Positions 1 through 8,789 of a stretch of DNA of 31,144 nucleotides are shown here, piece by piece (within the stretch, counting starts at the first letter, position 1; every line of letters begins with the position of its first letter). The notes beneath the pieces are model-generated. The model made no database searches, was not told where the DNA came from, and saw nothing but the letters and a program-made list of their open reading frames with translations. The position numbers and the translations under genes were made by a program. The stretch comes from an uncultured Porphyromonadaceae bacterium (GTDB taxonomy: Bacteria; Bacteroidota; Bacteroidia; Bacteroidales; Muribaculaceae): positions 1 to 31,144 of the forward strand of contig CAMWQF010000004.1 of the NCBI GenBank assembly GCA_947176285.1, written 5' to 3'.

Positions 1-1
1 C

Positions 2-1294
2 TTACCTGCTGTGGCATCATCGCCGTCACCACTTCGGATAGCAAAGCATATGCGGACAGAGGGGACGCAGAAAAAGAGTAATTCTGTTAAGAAGAAAATA
101 TCTGAAATGGCACTAAAGTTCAAGCCTTCTACCACCAAGACATATGGATGGAATGGCAGGCGATGGATGCTCGATGAAGAGACAGCCTATACCTACGATT
201 CGCAAGGGAATGCTGTCAGAGAATTGTCGATAGATGGGGAAGGAGACTATGTGAATACAATTTGTGAGTTTAACGAGCATGGCAAGGTGACCTACAAAGA
301 GTCGCAAGTGTCGTCAGACGGAGTTAATTACAGTAATTATAAAAAGACAGAATTTGAGTATGACCCTATCTTGACCAATGTCATCACAAAGCGTACTGAA
401 TGGCTCTGGATGAACAATGATTGGATGCTTGTAGGCAACAATTATGAGCGTCGCATCACTCGCAATGACGATGGAAATATCACATCGGTGGTGATCGCTG
501 TCCTGTTTCAAGGATATTATGATCCGACACAGCGTATTTCAATTGAATATGGAGAAGATGGGAAAGCCGTTTCTATTTTAGAGGAAGTCCTCGGTTATGA
601 TGGGAAAGATTATTACTGGGATCAAGGAACAAAGATCACAGACATTAAATGGGACAAAACAGATGGGCAGATTTATGATGTAGAACTGCTTTTCCTTGGC
701 AATAACCGAATATTGTCGGCTCATTATGAGATAGATGATGATGAACTTGGATTTGACATGAGTGTGGAATACGCAGAGGGGAGCGAAGCCTATACTGTGA
801 GAATGAAAACGGAGGTGGATGGAATTCCGATGGATGCGGTCACTGAATATACTCCCTTGGAAAATGACGGGTATATTGTGATCGGAACCACTTATTTCAT
901 GGGAATGCCTATGTATAGCAGTAAAGAAGAGGAACGCTATGATGATTGGGGCTTGATGTTGCTGTCGTCTCAGACAGAGACAGAGGAAGGTGAAGAATAT
1001 GAGGAAAGAGTAGTAGGAGTAGTAGAGTATGACCAAGCCGGCATGCCGAGCACCTATACGTTGAGTGAGGAGTATCCGGATCCTGGTACAGGCGAGATGG
1101 TAAGCGAATACGTATTGCGAGCTGAATATTTCGATTATGTTGAAGTTTCAACTTCGGTAGCCGATGTTGAGACTGAGGGTGTTGCCCCTGTAAAATATTA
1201 TGATCTCAGTGGTCTGCCGGTCGAGAATCCGGCTGCAGGGACTGTATTGATTAAGAAAGAGGGGAATAAAGTTTCTAAATTAGTAATTCGTTAA
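2..1294 (+). CDS. Exported protein with type IX-like C-terminal tail, 5' end cut by window
   Basis: The frame is open to the left edge: the codons before the GTG at 11 read Leu-Pro-Ala, and LPAVA followed by SSPS looks like the end of a signal peptide with its cleavage site, so the true start probably lies outside the window and GTG 11 is only a fallback. The body is acidic and beta-rich with repeated motifs such as YTYDSQGN and FEYDP, reminiscent of the loose YD/DUF4595-like repeats of Bacteroidales surface proteins. The last about 35 residues (VKYYDLSGLPVENP, then VLIKKEGNKVSKLVIR) follow the pattern of the short type A sorting domain of type IX secretion (YYDLSGxxV...G.Y..xxGxKVxKxxxR). 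I infer export to the cell surface; the molecular function is unknown. The next gene starts 14 bp downstream, so the two are probably co-transcribed. Confidence 0.65.
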   Translation, partial: LPAVASSPSPLRIAKHMRTEGTQKKSNSVKKKISEMALKFKPSTTKTYGWNGRRWMLDEETAYTYDSQGNAVRELSIDGEGDYVNTICEFNEHGKVTYKESQVSSDGVNYSNYKKTEFEYDPILTNVITKRTEWLWMNNDWMLVGNNYERRITRNDDGNITSVVIAVLFQGYYDPTQRISIEYGEDGKAVSILEEVLGYDGKDYYWDQGTKITDIKWDKTDGQIYDVELLFLGNNRILSAHYEIDDDELGFDMSVEYAEGSEAYTVRMKTEVDGIPMDAVTEYTPLENDGYIVIGTTYFMGMPMYSSKEEERYDDWGLMLLSSQTETEEGEEYEERVVGVVEYDQAGMPSTYTLSEEYPDPGTGEMVSEYVLRAEYFDYVEVSTSVADVETEGVAPVKYYDLSGLPVENPAAGTVLIKKEGNKVSKLVIR

Positions 1295-1308
1295 GTTGAA
1301 GATACCAT

Positions 1309-2157
1309 ATGAGGAAAGCATGTTTGTTAAGAATCGTATCATTTTTGCTGATTGCCGGTTTCTTTGGTGATCAAGCCTTGGCTGACGTAATCCAGAAAAA
1401 AGATACAGTAACAGGGACGGTCATTGACAGAAAGAAGCAACCTCTACCCGGTGCGAAAGTTGAGATATTGGGTCAGTCATATTCCGCTTTTACCGACATT
1501 GACGGTCGATTCAACATAAAATGTGAACCGGGAGCAAAGAAAGTGCTTGTCACTTATCCAAAGGCGAGAGCCATCAAGAAGAAAATCCAACCTGATATGA
1601 CAGTCCAGGTAGGCAGGACTTGGCGTCAAGTGCCGGAGAGGTATCAATGGTTTGTAGGAGCAAACATCGGTATAGGTATGACATTCCCGGATATTTACTT
1701 TCCGAGGACACCGGAAGAAGATGGAAACGATTGGGATTATTATCGAAACCATTACGATGTTGATTTTTATTCACCTACAATAAGTGTAATGGCTGGTAGG
1801 GTAAAAGTAGTCGGATGGTATGTGAAAGCATTTGTCAATCCGGCTATAGAATCATCGACGGGCTATGATTATACAAACAGCCGATGCTCTAACCTCGGAA
1901 TGATTGTAGGAGGTATGGTAAGGCTTGGATGTCCATTGCATCTCTATTTAGGCGGTGGATTTACCCATACCAATTTTTCAGAAATTCCCCAAGATTATTA
2001 TCATAAAACCGCATATCAGTTTGATATGGGACTACTCTTCAGGATAAAAGATAATTTCGGTATCAACTGGAGTATGAATGTTGGTGAAAGTAAGAATTCA
2101 GATTATTTTTATGCCTCTTATACGAATATAGGATTCTGCTACTTTTTCAATAAATGA
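1309..2157 (+). CDS. Carboxypeptidase-regulatory-like domain / beta-barrel-like outer-membrane protein (paralogue 1)
   Basis: The protein has 282 residues. A signal peptide covers about residues 1-25 (Arg/Lys start, hydrophobic core, ending QALA). Residues about 27-95 form a carboxypeptidase D regulatory-like domain, with the hallmark VTGTVIDRKKQPLPGAKVEI and FTDIDGRFNI stretches. The remaining 185 residues are rich in alternating aromatic and glycine strands (WFVGANIGIGM, LHLYLGGGF, MGLLFRIKDNFG) and end in aromatic YFFNK, as in small outer-membrane beta-barrels. I see no TonB-dependent plug domain, so it is not a SusC-type transporter. It lies 14 bp after the preceding exported protein. It is a close paralogue of the minus-strand gene at 3210-4034. 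Role unknown; probably envelope-located. Confidence 0.7.
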   Translation: MRKACLLRIVSFLLIAGFFGDQALADVIQKKDTVTGTVIDRKKQPLPGAKVEILGQSYSAFTDIDGRFNIKCEPGAKKVLVTYPKARAIKKKIQPDMTVQVGRTWRQVPERYQWFVGANIGIGMTFPDIYFPRTPEEDGNDWDYYRNHYDVDFYSPTISVMAGRVKVVGWYVKAFVNPAIESSTGYDYTNSRCSNLGMIVGGMVRLGCPLHLYLGGGFTHTNFSEIPQDYYHKTAYQFDMGLLFRIKDNFGINWSMNVGESKNSDYFYASYTNIGFCYFFNK

Positions 2158-2230
2158 ATAATTTGTAGATATGCTTCCGAATAAGGAAATCGAGGAATAG
2201 GAAATAACTAAATAAATAATATAAAATAAT

Positions 2231-3127
2231 ATGACAAAGATACGTGCAGCCGTAGTGGGATACGGCAATATCGGCCACTTCACAGTAGAAGCATTGGAGG
2301 CGGCACCTGATTTTGAAATAGCGGGAATTGTGCGCCGCAATGTGGCAGATGTGCCGGCAGAACTGAAACCATATAAGGTGGTGACTGACATAAAGGAGTT
2401 GGGGCATGTAGACGTGGCTATTCTCTGCACACCTACACGTGAGGTGGAGAAATATGCGCTTCAATACCTTGCAATGGGAATCAATACGGTAGACAGTTTT
2501 GATATCCATACTTCGATACTTGATTTGCGTCGTTCGCTTGATGCGGCAGCAAAGAAAGCCGGTAAGGTTTCAGTGATTTCAGCCGGCTGGGATCCGGGAA
2601 GTGACTCTATCGTGCGCACTCTTATGGAAGCAGCAGCTCCCAAGGGCTTGACCCATACAAATTTTGGTCCAGGTATGAGCATGGGGCATACAGTATGTGT
2701 TAAGTCGAAACCGGGAGTCAAGAATGCACTTTCTATGACTATGCCCAAGGGTGACGGTATGCATCGCCGCATGGTGTATGTAGAACTTGAAGATGGAGCA
2801 AAATTGGATGATGTTGCCAAGGCAGTGAAGGAGGATCCTTACTTTGCTTCCGATGAAACCCATGTAATGGCAGTGGAGAGCGTGGATGCTGTCAAGGATA
2901 TGGGCCATGGTGTGCATATGGTTCGCAAGGGAGTGTCAGGCAAGACTCAGAACCAACGTTTTGAGTTCAATATGTCGATCAACAATCCTGCACTTACAGC
3001 GCAGCTTCTCGTGGGAGTGGCTCGCGCAGCAATGCGTCTTTCACCCGGTGCCTACACCATGATAGAGATTCCGGTGATAGATCTTTTGCCCGGCGACAGA
3101 GAATCCCTAATCTCGCATCTCGTATGA
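2231..3127 (+). CDS. ddh: meso-diaminopimelate D-dehydrogenase
   Basis: The 298-residue protein begins with an NADPH-binding Rossmann motif (VVGYGNIG, residues about 8-15) and matches the diaminopimelate dehydrogenase family throughout: CTPTREVEKYA, the VDSFDIH stretch, SAGWDPGSDS, and GPGMSMGHTVCVKSKPGVK. The enzyme reductively aminates L-2-amino-6-oxopimelate (tetrahydrodipicolinate) to meso-diaminopimelate in one step, supplying peptidoglycan cross-linking and lysine synthesis in the cytoplasm; this reaction is family knowledge. The length is slightly below the roughly 320 residues of the corynebacterial enzyme but both ends look complete. The start is the only ATG in an A/T-rich leader. 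The gene sits alone between two paralogous envelope genes and is closed by a strong hairpin at 3146-3183. Confidence 0.93.
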   Translation: MTKIRAAVVGYGNIGHFTVEALEAAPDFEIAGIVRRNVADVPAELKPYKVVTDIKELGHVDVAILCTPTREVEKYALQYLAMGINTVDSFDIHTSILDLRRSLDAAAKKAGKVSVISAGWDPGSDSIVRTLMEAAAPKGLTHTNFGPGMSMGHTVCVKSKPGVKNALSMTMPKGDGMHRRMVYVELEDGAKLDDVAKAVKEDPYFASDETHVMAVESVDAVKDMGHGVHMVRKGVSGKTQNQRFEFNMSINNPALTAQLLVGVARAAMRLSPGAYTMIEIPVIDLLPGDRESLISHLV

Positions 3128-3145
3128 TATAAAGTCGAAGCATAT

Positions 3146-3183
3146 AAAAATGGCAGCCGGTTTGCAAATCGGCTGCCATTTTT
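3146..3183. terminator. Bidirectional intrinsic terminator between ddh and the convergent gene
   Basis: AAAAATGGCAGCCG at 3146-3159 pairs perfectly with CGGCTGCCATTTTT at 3170-3183. The loop bases GTTTGCAAAT can themselves pair. A runs on the left and T runs on the right give a U tract in both directions, so it can stop ddh (+, stop at 3127) and the convergent gene ending at 3210 (-). Confidence 0.9.
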
Positions 3184-3209
3184 ATATGTATAACGGTTAA
3201 TGTGCTGGA

Positions 3210-4034
3210 CTAAAAGAAGTATGATGCTCCGTAGTTTAAGAATGATGCATTGATGTAGTTGTATCTGATATTAGTGCCGCAATTCACACTAATGTTGAAG
3301 CCGAAATGATCCTTTATCCTAAAAAGGAGTCCCAAGTCAATTTGCCAGTTATAATGATTGATGAGATAGTTTGGTATTTCAGTAAAATCTGAGTATGCAA
3401 AACCTCCTCCAAGATAAAGGTGTATGGGTGAGCCGAGTCTTACCATGCCTCCAAGGATTGCTCCCATGTTGTAGTAGTGATTGTTAGGAATCTCACGGTC
3501 TATGCCTTTTATAGATGGACTGGCAAAAGCCTTAACATACCAACCGACGACTTTCACCCTGCCTGCCATAACGCTTATAGTAGGTGCTATAAAACCATCT
3601 GTGTACTCATATTGATAGTGGCCATCTGGATCAGTATATGCAAAATTAAAATCAGCAGCTGTTAATCCGATACCAATGTTGGCGCCGACAAACCATTGAT
3701 AATGGTCAGGAGCCTGTCGCCAATTGCGTCCTACCTGGATGATCATATCCGGTGAGATTTTCTTCTTTGCCGGTTTTGTTTTAGGATACGTCACGAGAAC
3801 CTTCTTTGCACCCGGTTCATATTTGATGTTGAAGCGACCGTCAAGGTCGGTGAACGCAGAATATGGCTGACCTTCAATCTCGACTTTCGCTCCGGGTAGA
3901 GGCTGCTTATCTTTGTCGATGACAATACCTGTGACAGTGTCTTTCTGTTGGATTACGTCAGCATAAGCGGACATAGTGAAAAACGCAAGAAAAAGCAAAA
4001 TTGCTGAAAATCTAAAAGTTTTTTTATTCTTCAT
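3210..4034 (-). CDS. Carboxypeptidase-regulatory-like domain / beta-barrel-like outer-membrane protein (paralogue 2)
   Basis: The 274 residues have the same architecture as the protein at 1309-2157: signal peptide (MKNKKTFRF, hydrophobic core, MSAYA), regulatory-like domain with VTGIVIDKDKQPLPGAKVEI and AFTDLDGRFNI, then a strand-rich C-terminal half with WFVGANIGIGL, the identical stretch ISVMAGRVKVVGWYVKAF, and LGLLFRIKDHFG, ending in YFF. The two proteins are nearly identical through the regulatory domain and diverge mostly in presumed loops (for example residues 130-150), as expected of surface-exposed loops of a barrel. The gene converges on ddh and shares its terminator. Function unknown; envelope location inferred. 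Which copy is ancestral cannot be seen here. Confidence 0.7.
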   Translation of the reverse strand: MKNKKTFRFSAILLFLAFFTMSAYADVIQQKDTVTGIVIDKDKQPLPGAKVEIEGQPYSAFTDLDGRFNIKYEPGAKKVLVTYPKTKPAKKKISPDMIIQVGRNWRQAPDHYQWFVGANIGIGLTAADFNFAYTDPDGHYQYEYTDGFIAPTISVMAGRVKVVGWYVKAFASPSIKGIDREIPNNHYYNMGAILGGMVRLGSPIHLYLGGGFAYSDFTEIPNYLINHYNWQIDLGLLFRIKDHFGFNISVNCGTNIRYNYINASFLNYGASYFF

Positions 4035-4102
4035 GATTATGTGGATTTGGTTTGTTTAAAAAATGGTGATGCTATTTATTTTGGCAAATAAAAATGATCG
4101 TA

Positions 4103-4732
4103 TTAAGAAGGCAGCGGTAATAGAGTAAAGCCACGCGACCGGAGTAGGTTGAGAATTTGAGGCAACGCTTCTTTGAGTTTGTCGATGCTTTTCAAGGAGT
4201 CGTGGAAATTGATGATGCAGCCTGGCCGGACATTTTTTGCCACAGATTCTATTATTTGCTTAGGGGTGCGGTCGCTGCGATAGTCAAGGGTGTTGAGGTC
4301 GAACATTATGATTTTATATCCGGCATCAGTGAGTGCCTTTTGTTGGCTTCTTTTGATGAGACCATGAGGAGGACGGAATAGGCGAGAACGAAGCACTTCG
4401 TCGGCAATAGCCACATCGGAGATAAAATAATCGTTGTCTTGACTGAGTGGTGGCTTATGATGGAAAGTGTGGTTTCCTATTGCGTGTCCGGCATCCAACA
4501 CTGCTTTGTGCAGTTCCGGATATCGCCTTGCATTGTCAGCCACCATAAAGAAAGTGGCCTTAGCATCATATTCTTCGAGAGTCTTCAATAGCCAGGGAGT
4601 TGACTCAGGGATAGGACCGTCGTCAAAAGTCAGATATACAGACGGTTTTCCGTCGTCAAGCCGGAATATTACATCTCGGCGAAACGCGGAAAACCGTAGT
4701 ATCCAAGGAATTCTTTCCTGAGGGAGAAGCAT
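4103..4732 (-). CDS. NodB-family polysaccharide deacetylase
   Basis: The 209 residues carry the five catalytic motifs of carbohydrate esterase family 4: TFDDGP (35-40, catalytic and metal-binding Asp), HTFHH (metal His 88 and 92), RPPHG (120-124), Asp150 in LNTLDYR, and NFHDS with His177. Family members remove N- or O-acetyl groups from peptidoglycan, chitin-like or other surface glycans using a divalent metal. There is no clear signal peptide or membrane segment, which is common for short Bacteroidetes members, so location is uncertain. The ATG overlaps the stop codon of the upstream GT117-like gene (ATGA at 4730-4733 region), implying translational coupling and a shared role in surface glycan work. 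The substrate cannot be read from the sequence. Confidence 0.88.
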   Translation of the reverse strand: MLLPQERIPWILRFSAFRRDVIFRLDDGKPSVYLTFDDGPIPESTPWLLKTLEEYDAKATFFMVADNARRYPELHKAVLDAGHAIGNHTFHHKPPLSQDNDYFISDVAIADEVLRSRLFRPPHGLIKRSQQKALTDAGYKIIMFDLNTLDYRSDRTPKQIIESVAKNVRPGCIINFHDSLKSIDKLKEALPQILNLLRSRGFTLLPLPS

Positions 4733-7700
4733 CAGAAACCTTGAGTCATGTCGCTCAGACGCTTGGCACGGGCCTTGTCGAGCTTCTGATATTGTTCATA
4801 TTTCTGAAGATTCTCTTCCTTGCCTCCGCTCTCAAGATAGATTTCAATAATGCTGTAGAGTACGGAGTCAATTTGCTTCTCATCATTGGAACGCTTAGCG
4901 TATTCTTCAGGCGATAGCGATGCCATCAAGTTGGCAATCTCGCAATATTTTGCTATCTCATCTTCGAATTGCTCCAAGGTTATGCCTTCCTCTGCTTGAG
5001 CAGGCTGGCCATTTTGCATTCTCAAATAGTTCTCGTAGTCTTTTTTCAGATTATCTTCACTGATTCCATAGCGTTGAAGTATAGGCGTAACATCCTCTTT
5101 CTTACCGCCATATTTGTAATACAACTCTAAGAAGCGATAATACTGGTAGGGGATAAGTTGGTTTTCATACGTCAATGCCGGGCTGCCGAAGTTATAGCGC
5201 ATTAGCACATTGTATGCTACATTTTTGCTATACTTATCGATCAGACTTAGGAGTTGGTTGCGACCTTTCTCAAGACGTTTCTTGTCTTTTAGCACATCAT
5301 CGCCTGCAAGTTCGCAGTTGAGTTGTGCTAGGGTCAGTGCAGTTGATAGAGAATATGGAGCAGCCTTATCACTGAGGTTTTTCTCCAATAGATCCACCAC
5401 TTCAGCAGCCTGCTGATACTTTGAGTGAGCTTTCAGGCTGTCGCCTTTTGCTCGCTCCATGTCGCCTTCGGATAGGAGTCGGCTTGCCACATCCACCATA
5501 GATGTGCGGGTAGACACCAGCATGCGGCGAGCAGTCTCATCGTAATATATCTTATTTTTATCCGTAGCCTTGTCTGCGCCACCCCATTTATAGTTTTTGA
5601 CAACGTCGAGGGCGCGGTCGGTGCGTGGAGCCATGTCAGGCTGGATGGTTGGAGTGAGCTGATGAGTCATTCCGGTGCTTCTCACGTAGGGAGTTAGACC
5701 AAGATGATAATATGGCCCTACTGTAGAAGCCCAGTAGATCGGGCGTTCCCAACCGTTGGCAGCGTTAGTGGCAATGATGTCGAGCATCAATGTTTCGCCA
5801 AGACCCACATAACCTTTAGATCTTACGGACTCTGTATTGGCAAGATCAATTATGATTTTGTCTTCGATGAGGGCAGAGTCTTCCGGAGCCACGAGACCAC
5901 GCTCAAGCACTTTTTGCTTATCCACTGGAATAGTGACAATGGAAGAACTTAGCATCGGATAGCCATATCGTGCATCATATTGGCCGGCATAGAGTGCTTT
6001 CAGCGACGTGAGCAGGTCGGCAGCGCCTTCGCGACCCGGAAGAGTGACATCAAGCTTGCCATAAGCGTAATCCTTAGGTTGGGCAGTGAACGCCACCGGA
6101 GTGGCATCATAGCTTTGGAGGAGTTGCTGGTTGGCATACCAGTCTGAGTTCAGATAACTGAGGTTGATAATCTTCACGTCGGGGCGAACGCCTTCCACTT
6201 CCTGGACATACCAAAGAGGGAATGTGTCGTTGTCGCCGTTGCAGAATACTATCGCATTAGGTTCGAGACTATTGAGATAGTTGATGGCGAAATCACGCAT
6301 TGCGTATCTGCCTGAGCGGTCATGGTCGTCCCATGTCTGTGATACCATCTGGATTGGAACTATCAAGGAGAGGATAGCAGCTATCCATGCTAATGCGGGA
6401 GCCTTAGGATTAGTAGAAATATCGGATATATCGGAGTTGCCGGAGTTGTCGGAGTTCTCGGAGATATCGGAGTTCTCGGAGGGAATGACTGTGGCGGTAG
6501 CCTCCGGCTTTTTCTTCTTTTCAGTGAGCAGGCAGAGTACTTTCCAGAGAGCAGCCACTCCCATTCCAATCCAAATTGCAAAGGCATAGAAACTTCCGGC
6601 GAATGCGTAGTCACGTTCGCGGGGCTGGTTTGGCACCTGGTTGAGGTAGAGCACAATTGCAATGCCAGTCATAAAGAAGAGGAAGAAGATCACCCAGAAT
6701 TGCTCTATGCCGCGTCTTCCTTCAAACGACTGCCAGCAGAGACCGAGCAGGCCGAGGATGAGAGGTAGCATATAGAATACGTTGTGACCCGGATTGTCCT
6801 TGCCGAGGTCGTCGGGAAGAAGGCTTTGGTCGCCAAGGCGAGCATTATCGATTAACGGGATTCCTGAAATCCAGTTTCCTGCATCAAGTTCTCCGCTTTG
6901 GTTGTTGACATCGTTCTGCCTGCCGGCGAAGTTCCACATGAAATATCGCATATACATGTGGTTGAGCTGGTAGTTGAAGAAGTAAGCCAAGTTTTGGGCG
7001 AAAGAGGGCTTGAATACGTATTTGGCGGGATATGCAACCCGTCCGGTGACTTCGTTGTATTGAGGTTCACGGCTGGTTTCAAGTTCAGGAATCTTATGTC
7101 CATCCTGGTCGATGGCATGTATTTCCACAAGATTTGAACTTGCAGTGTCAAGTTTTACCCATTTGCGATATTCACTGTCATGCTGGCGGCTGTAAATGCG
7201 CGGGAAGAGCATATTGAGTTCCGGATTGTAGACAGGTTCAGACTTATAGTCTTTCTTCACATAGTAGTCTTTCCGAGTTTCGGCAAGACGTGAGTTTTCT
7301 GCCAATTCCGATGCGGAGAGGAATCCATATTCTGACTTTGCCACAGCATCTTTAACCCCTTTTACATAGAGAGGTTTGCCCGGATTGATGACAGATGTAT
7401 ACTGAGGAGTTGTCAGCGTGATAGGATATCCGTCTTGAGTATGTCCGAGAGTATCGGTATGAAGTCCGACTTGCTGCTTTTGCACCTGAGAATAGAGAGT
7501 CTCGCCATATAAGAGGGGATTTTCGCCATATTGCTCACGGTTGAGGTAAGTGGCGAGGTCAAACACGTTGTCGGGAGAGTTCTGGTTCATCGGGGTGTCG
7601 GCAGTAGAACGGATGAGGATAAGTGCGTAGCTGCTGTATCCCACGAATATCATTGCCATGCTCCAAGTAAGAATGCGTAGCACGCGCACTGGGACTGCAT

Positions 7701-8700
7701 GGAGGAAATAAGTCCAAAGCAGAGCCGCCAGGGCGATAAATAATATGATGCCGAGAGCAATGCCGTTGCCAATCCATAGGATGCCGGAGATGGCTACAGC
7801 AGCCAAGAAAGAGATACGGATCATGTTGGCGCTTTTCTGGCGAATCAATTCATAGAGAGCCCAGACAAATACAGCCAGCATCGTAAATGCGTAGATGAGC
7901 GCACCTGAGTTGAAGCTCATTCCGCAAGTATTCACGAAGAAGAGTTCAAACTGCTGGGCAACTTTGATAAATCCAGGCACAAGACCGTAGAGCACGAAGA
8001 AGATGATTGCGAATGATATAAGAAGAGCGGCAATCGACTTCTTGAGGTTCATGTCGTTCCATTTCCTGTAGGCAAACACAAGGACGATGGCAGGGATGCA
8101 GAGGAGATTGAGAAGGTGGACAGCGACGCTGACGCCGATCACGTATGCTATCAATATGAGATAGCGGTCGGCATGAGGCTGGTCTGCCCTGTTTTCCCAC
8201 TTAAGGATCAGCCAGAATACGAGTGCTGTGCAGAAAGAAGAGAATGCGTAGACCTCACCTTCCACAGCGGAAAACCAGAAGGTGTCGCTCCAGGTGTAGG
8301 CAAGTGATCCGACGAGGGCGGACCCCATTATGACTACATATTTATATAGCGGCAGTTCCCCTTCAAAGTTGTCAGCAACGATGAGACGGCGCACAAGATG
8401 GGAGATGGTCCAGAAAAGGAGCAGGATTGTAAGCGCGGAGAGTAGACCGCTCATGGCATTGACCATCAGGGGTATGTAGGTCGGGTCCGGAGCAAAATTG
8501 ACGAAAAATCTACCCACGAGCATGAAAATAGGGTTGCCCGGCGGGTGTCCGACTTCGAGTTTATCAGCCTGAATGATGAATTCGCCGCAGTCCCAGTAGG
8601 AAGCGGTAGGCTCGAGGGTGAGCCAATAGGTGATGAGTGCCACGAGGAACACGAACCATCCGCCTATGTTGTTGATCAGATTGTATTTTTTCGTTATCAT
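4732..8700 (-). CDS. DUF2723 (GT117-like) polytopic membrane protein
   Basis: This large protein (1322 residues from the ATG at 8700) has the N-terminal DUF2723 signature: a first membrane segment (GGWFVFLVALITYWLTL), then TASYWDCGEFI and VGHPPGNP. About a dozen hydrophobic segments fill the first 360 residues and more lie at about 600-780. The C-terminal 500 residues are soluble, with helical repeat-like character. DUF2723 proteins are related to GT-C protein O-mannosyltransferases and are classed as GT117; activity here is by family only. The ATG at 8718 is in frame, but the family start resembles KKYNLINNIGGW and the promoter at 8735-8765 would leave a leader of only about a dozen bases, so 8700 is preferred. 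A Ser/Asp/Asn-rich linker at residues about 739-760 is encoded by a 9-bp tandem repeat. Confidence 0.85.
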   Translation of the reverse strand: MITKKYNLINNIGGWFVFLVALITYWLTLEPTASYWDCGEFIIQADKLEVGHPPGNPIFMLVGRFFVNFAPDPTYIPLMVNAMSGLLSALTILLLFWTISHLVRRLIVADNFEGELPLYKYVVIMGSALVGSLAYTWSDTFWFSAVEGEVYAFSSFCTALVFWLILKWENRADQPHADRYLILIAYVIGVSVAVHLLNLLCIPAIVLVFAYRKWNDMNLKKSIAALLISFAIIFFVLYGLVPGFIKVAQQFELFFVNTCGMSFNSGALIYAFTMLAVFVWALYELIRQKSANMIRISFLAAVAISGILWIGNGIALGIILFIALAALLWTYFLHAVPVRVLRILTWSMAMIFVGYSSYALILIRSTADTPMNQNSPDNVFDLATYLNREQYGENPLLYGETLYSQVQKQQVGLHTDTLGHTQDGYPITLTTPQYTSVINPGKPLYVKGVKDAVAKSEYGFLSASELAENSRLAETRKDYYVKKDYKSEPVYNPELNMLFPRIYSRQHDSEYRKWVKLDTASSNLVEIHAIDQDGHKIPELETSREPQYNEVTGRVAYPAKYVFKPSFAQNLAYFFNYQLNHMYMRYFMWNFAGRQNDVNNQSGELDAGNWISGIPLIDNARLGDQSLLPDDLGKDNPGHNVFYMLPLILGLLGLCWQSFEGRRGIEQFWVIFFLFFMTGIAIVLYLNQVPNQPRERDYAFAGSFYAFAIWIGMGVAALWKVLCLLTEKKKKPEATATVIPSENSDISENSDNSGNSDISDISTNPKAPALAWIAAILSLIVPIQMVSQTWDDHDRSGRYAMRDFAINYLNSLEPNAIVFCNGDNDTFPLWYVQEVEGVRPDVKIINLSYLNSDWYANQQLLQSYDATPVAFTAQPKDYAYGKLDVTLPGREGAADLLTSLKALYAGQYDARYGYPMLSSSIVTIPVDKQKVLERGLVAPEDSALIEDKIIIDLANTESVRSKGYVGLGETLMLDIIATNAANGWERPIYWASTVGPYYHLGLTPYVRSTGMTHQLTPTIQPDMAPRTDRALDVVKNYKWGGADKATDKNKIYYDETARRMLVSTRTSMVDVASRLLSEGDMERAKGDSLKAHSKYQQAAEVVDLLEKNLSDKAAPYSLSTALTLAQLNCELAGDDVLKDKKRLEKGRNQLLSLIDKYSKNVAYNVLMRYNFGSPALTYENQLIPYQYYRFLELYYKYGGKKEDVTPILQRYGISEDNLKKDYENYLRMQNGQPAQAEEGITLEQFEDEIAKYCEIANLMASLSPEEYAKRSNDEKQIDSVLYSIIEIYLESGGKEENLQKYEQYQKLDKARAKRLSDMTQGF
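6422..6484. repeat. Seven 9-bp units inside the DUF2723 gene, encoding a Ser/Asp/Asn linker
   Basis: On the plus strand the units are tcggatata, tcggagttg, ccggagttg, tcggagttc, tcggagata, tcggagttc and tcggaggga. Read on the coding (minus) strand they give repeats of the type S-D-N / S-E-N between two membrane regions. The unit is the complement of the tccganNNN family also seen at 18262, 22548 and 23085. Confidence 0.85.
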
Positions 8701-8734
8701 GAGAGTTGAATTATGCAACTGGGATAATAATTTG

Positions 8735-8765
8735 CAAATTTACAATTTTTTTTTGAGATAGCAAA
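8735..8765 (-). promoter_or_regulatory. Bacteroides-type promoter for the DUF2723/deacetylase pair
   Basis: On the minus strand, a -33 element TTTG (CAAA at 8762-8765) is followed after 19 bp by TAAATTTG (8742-8735), an exact TAnnTTTG -7 element. Transcription would start near 8731, just upstream of the DUF2723 start. Spacing and both boxes match the known Bacteroides sigma-factor consensus. Confidence 0.7.
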
Positions 8766-8789
8766 GTTAGTTTTGCGATTTGCGCGTAA

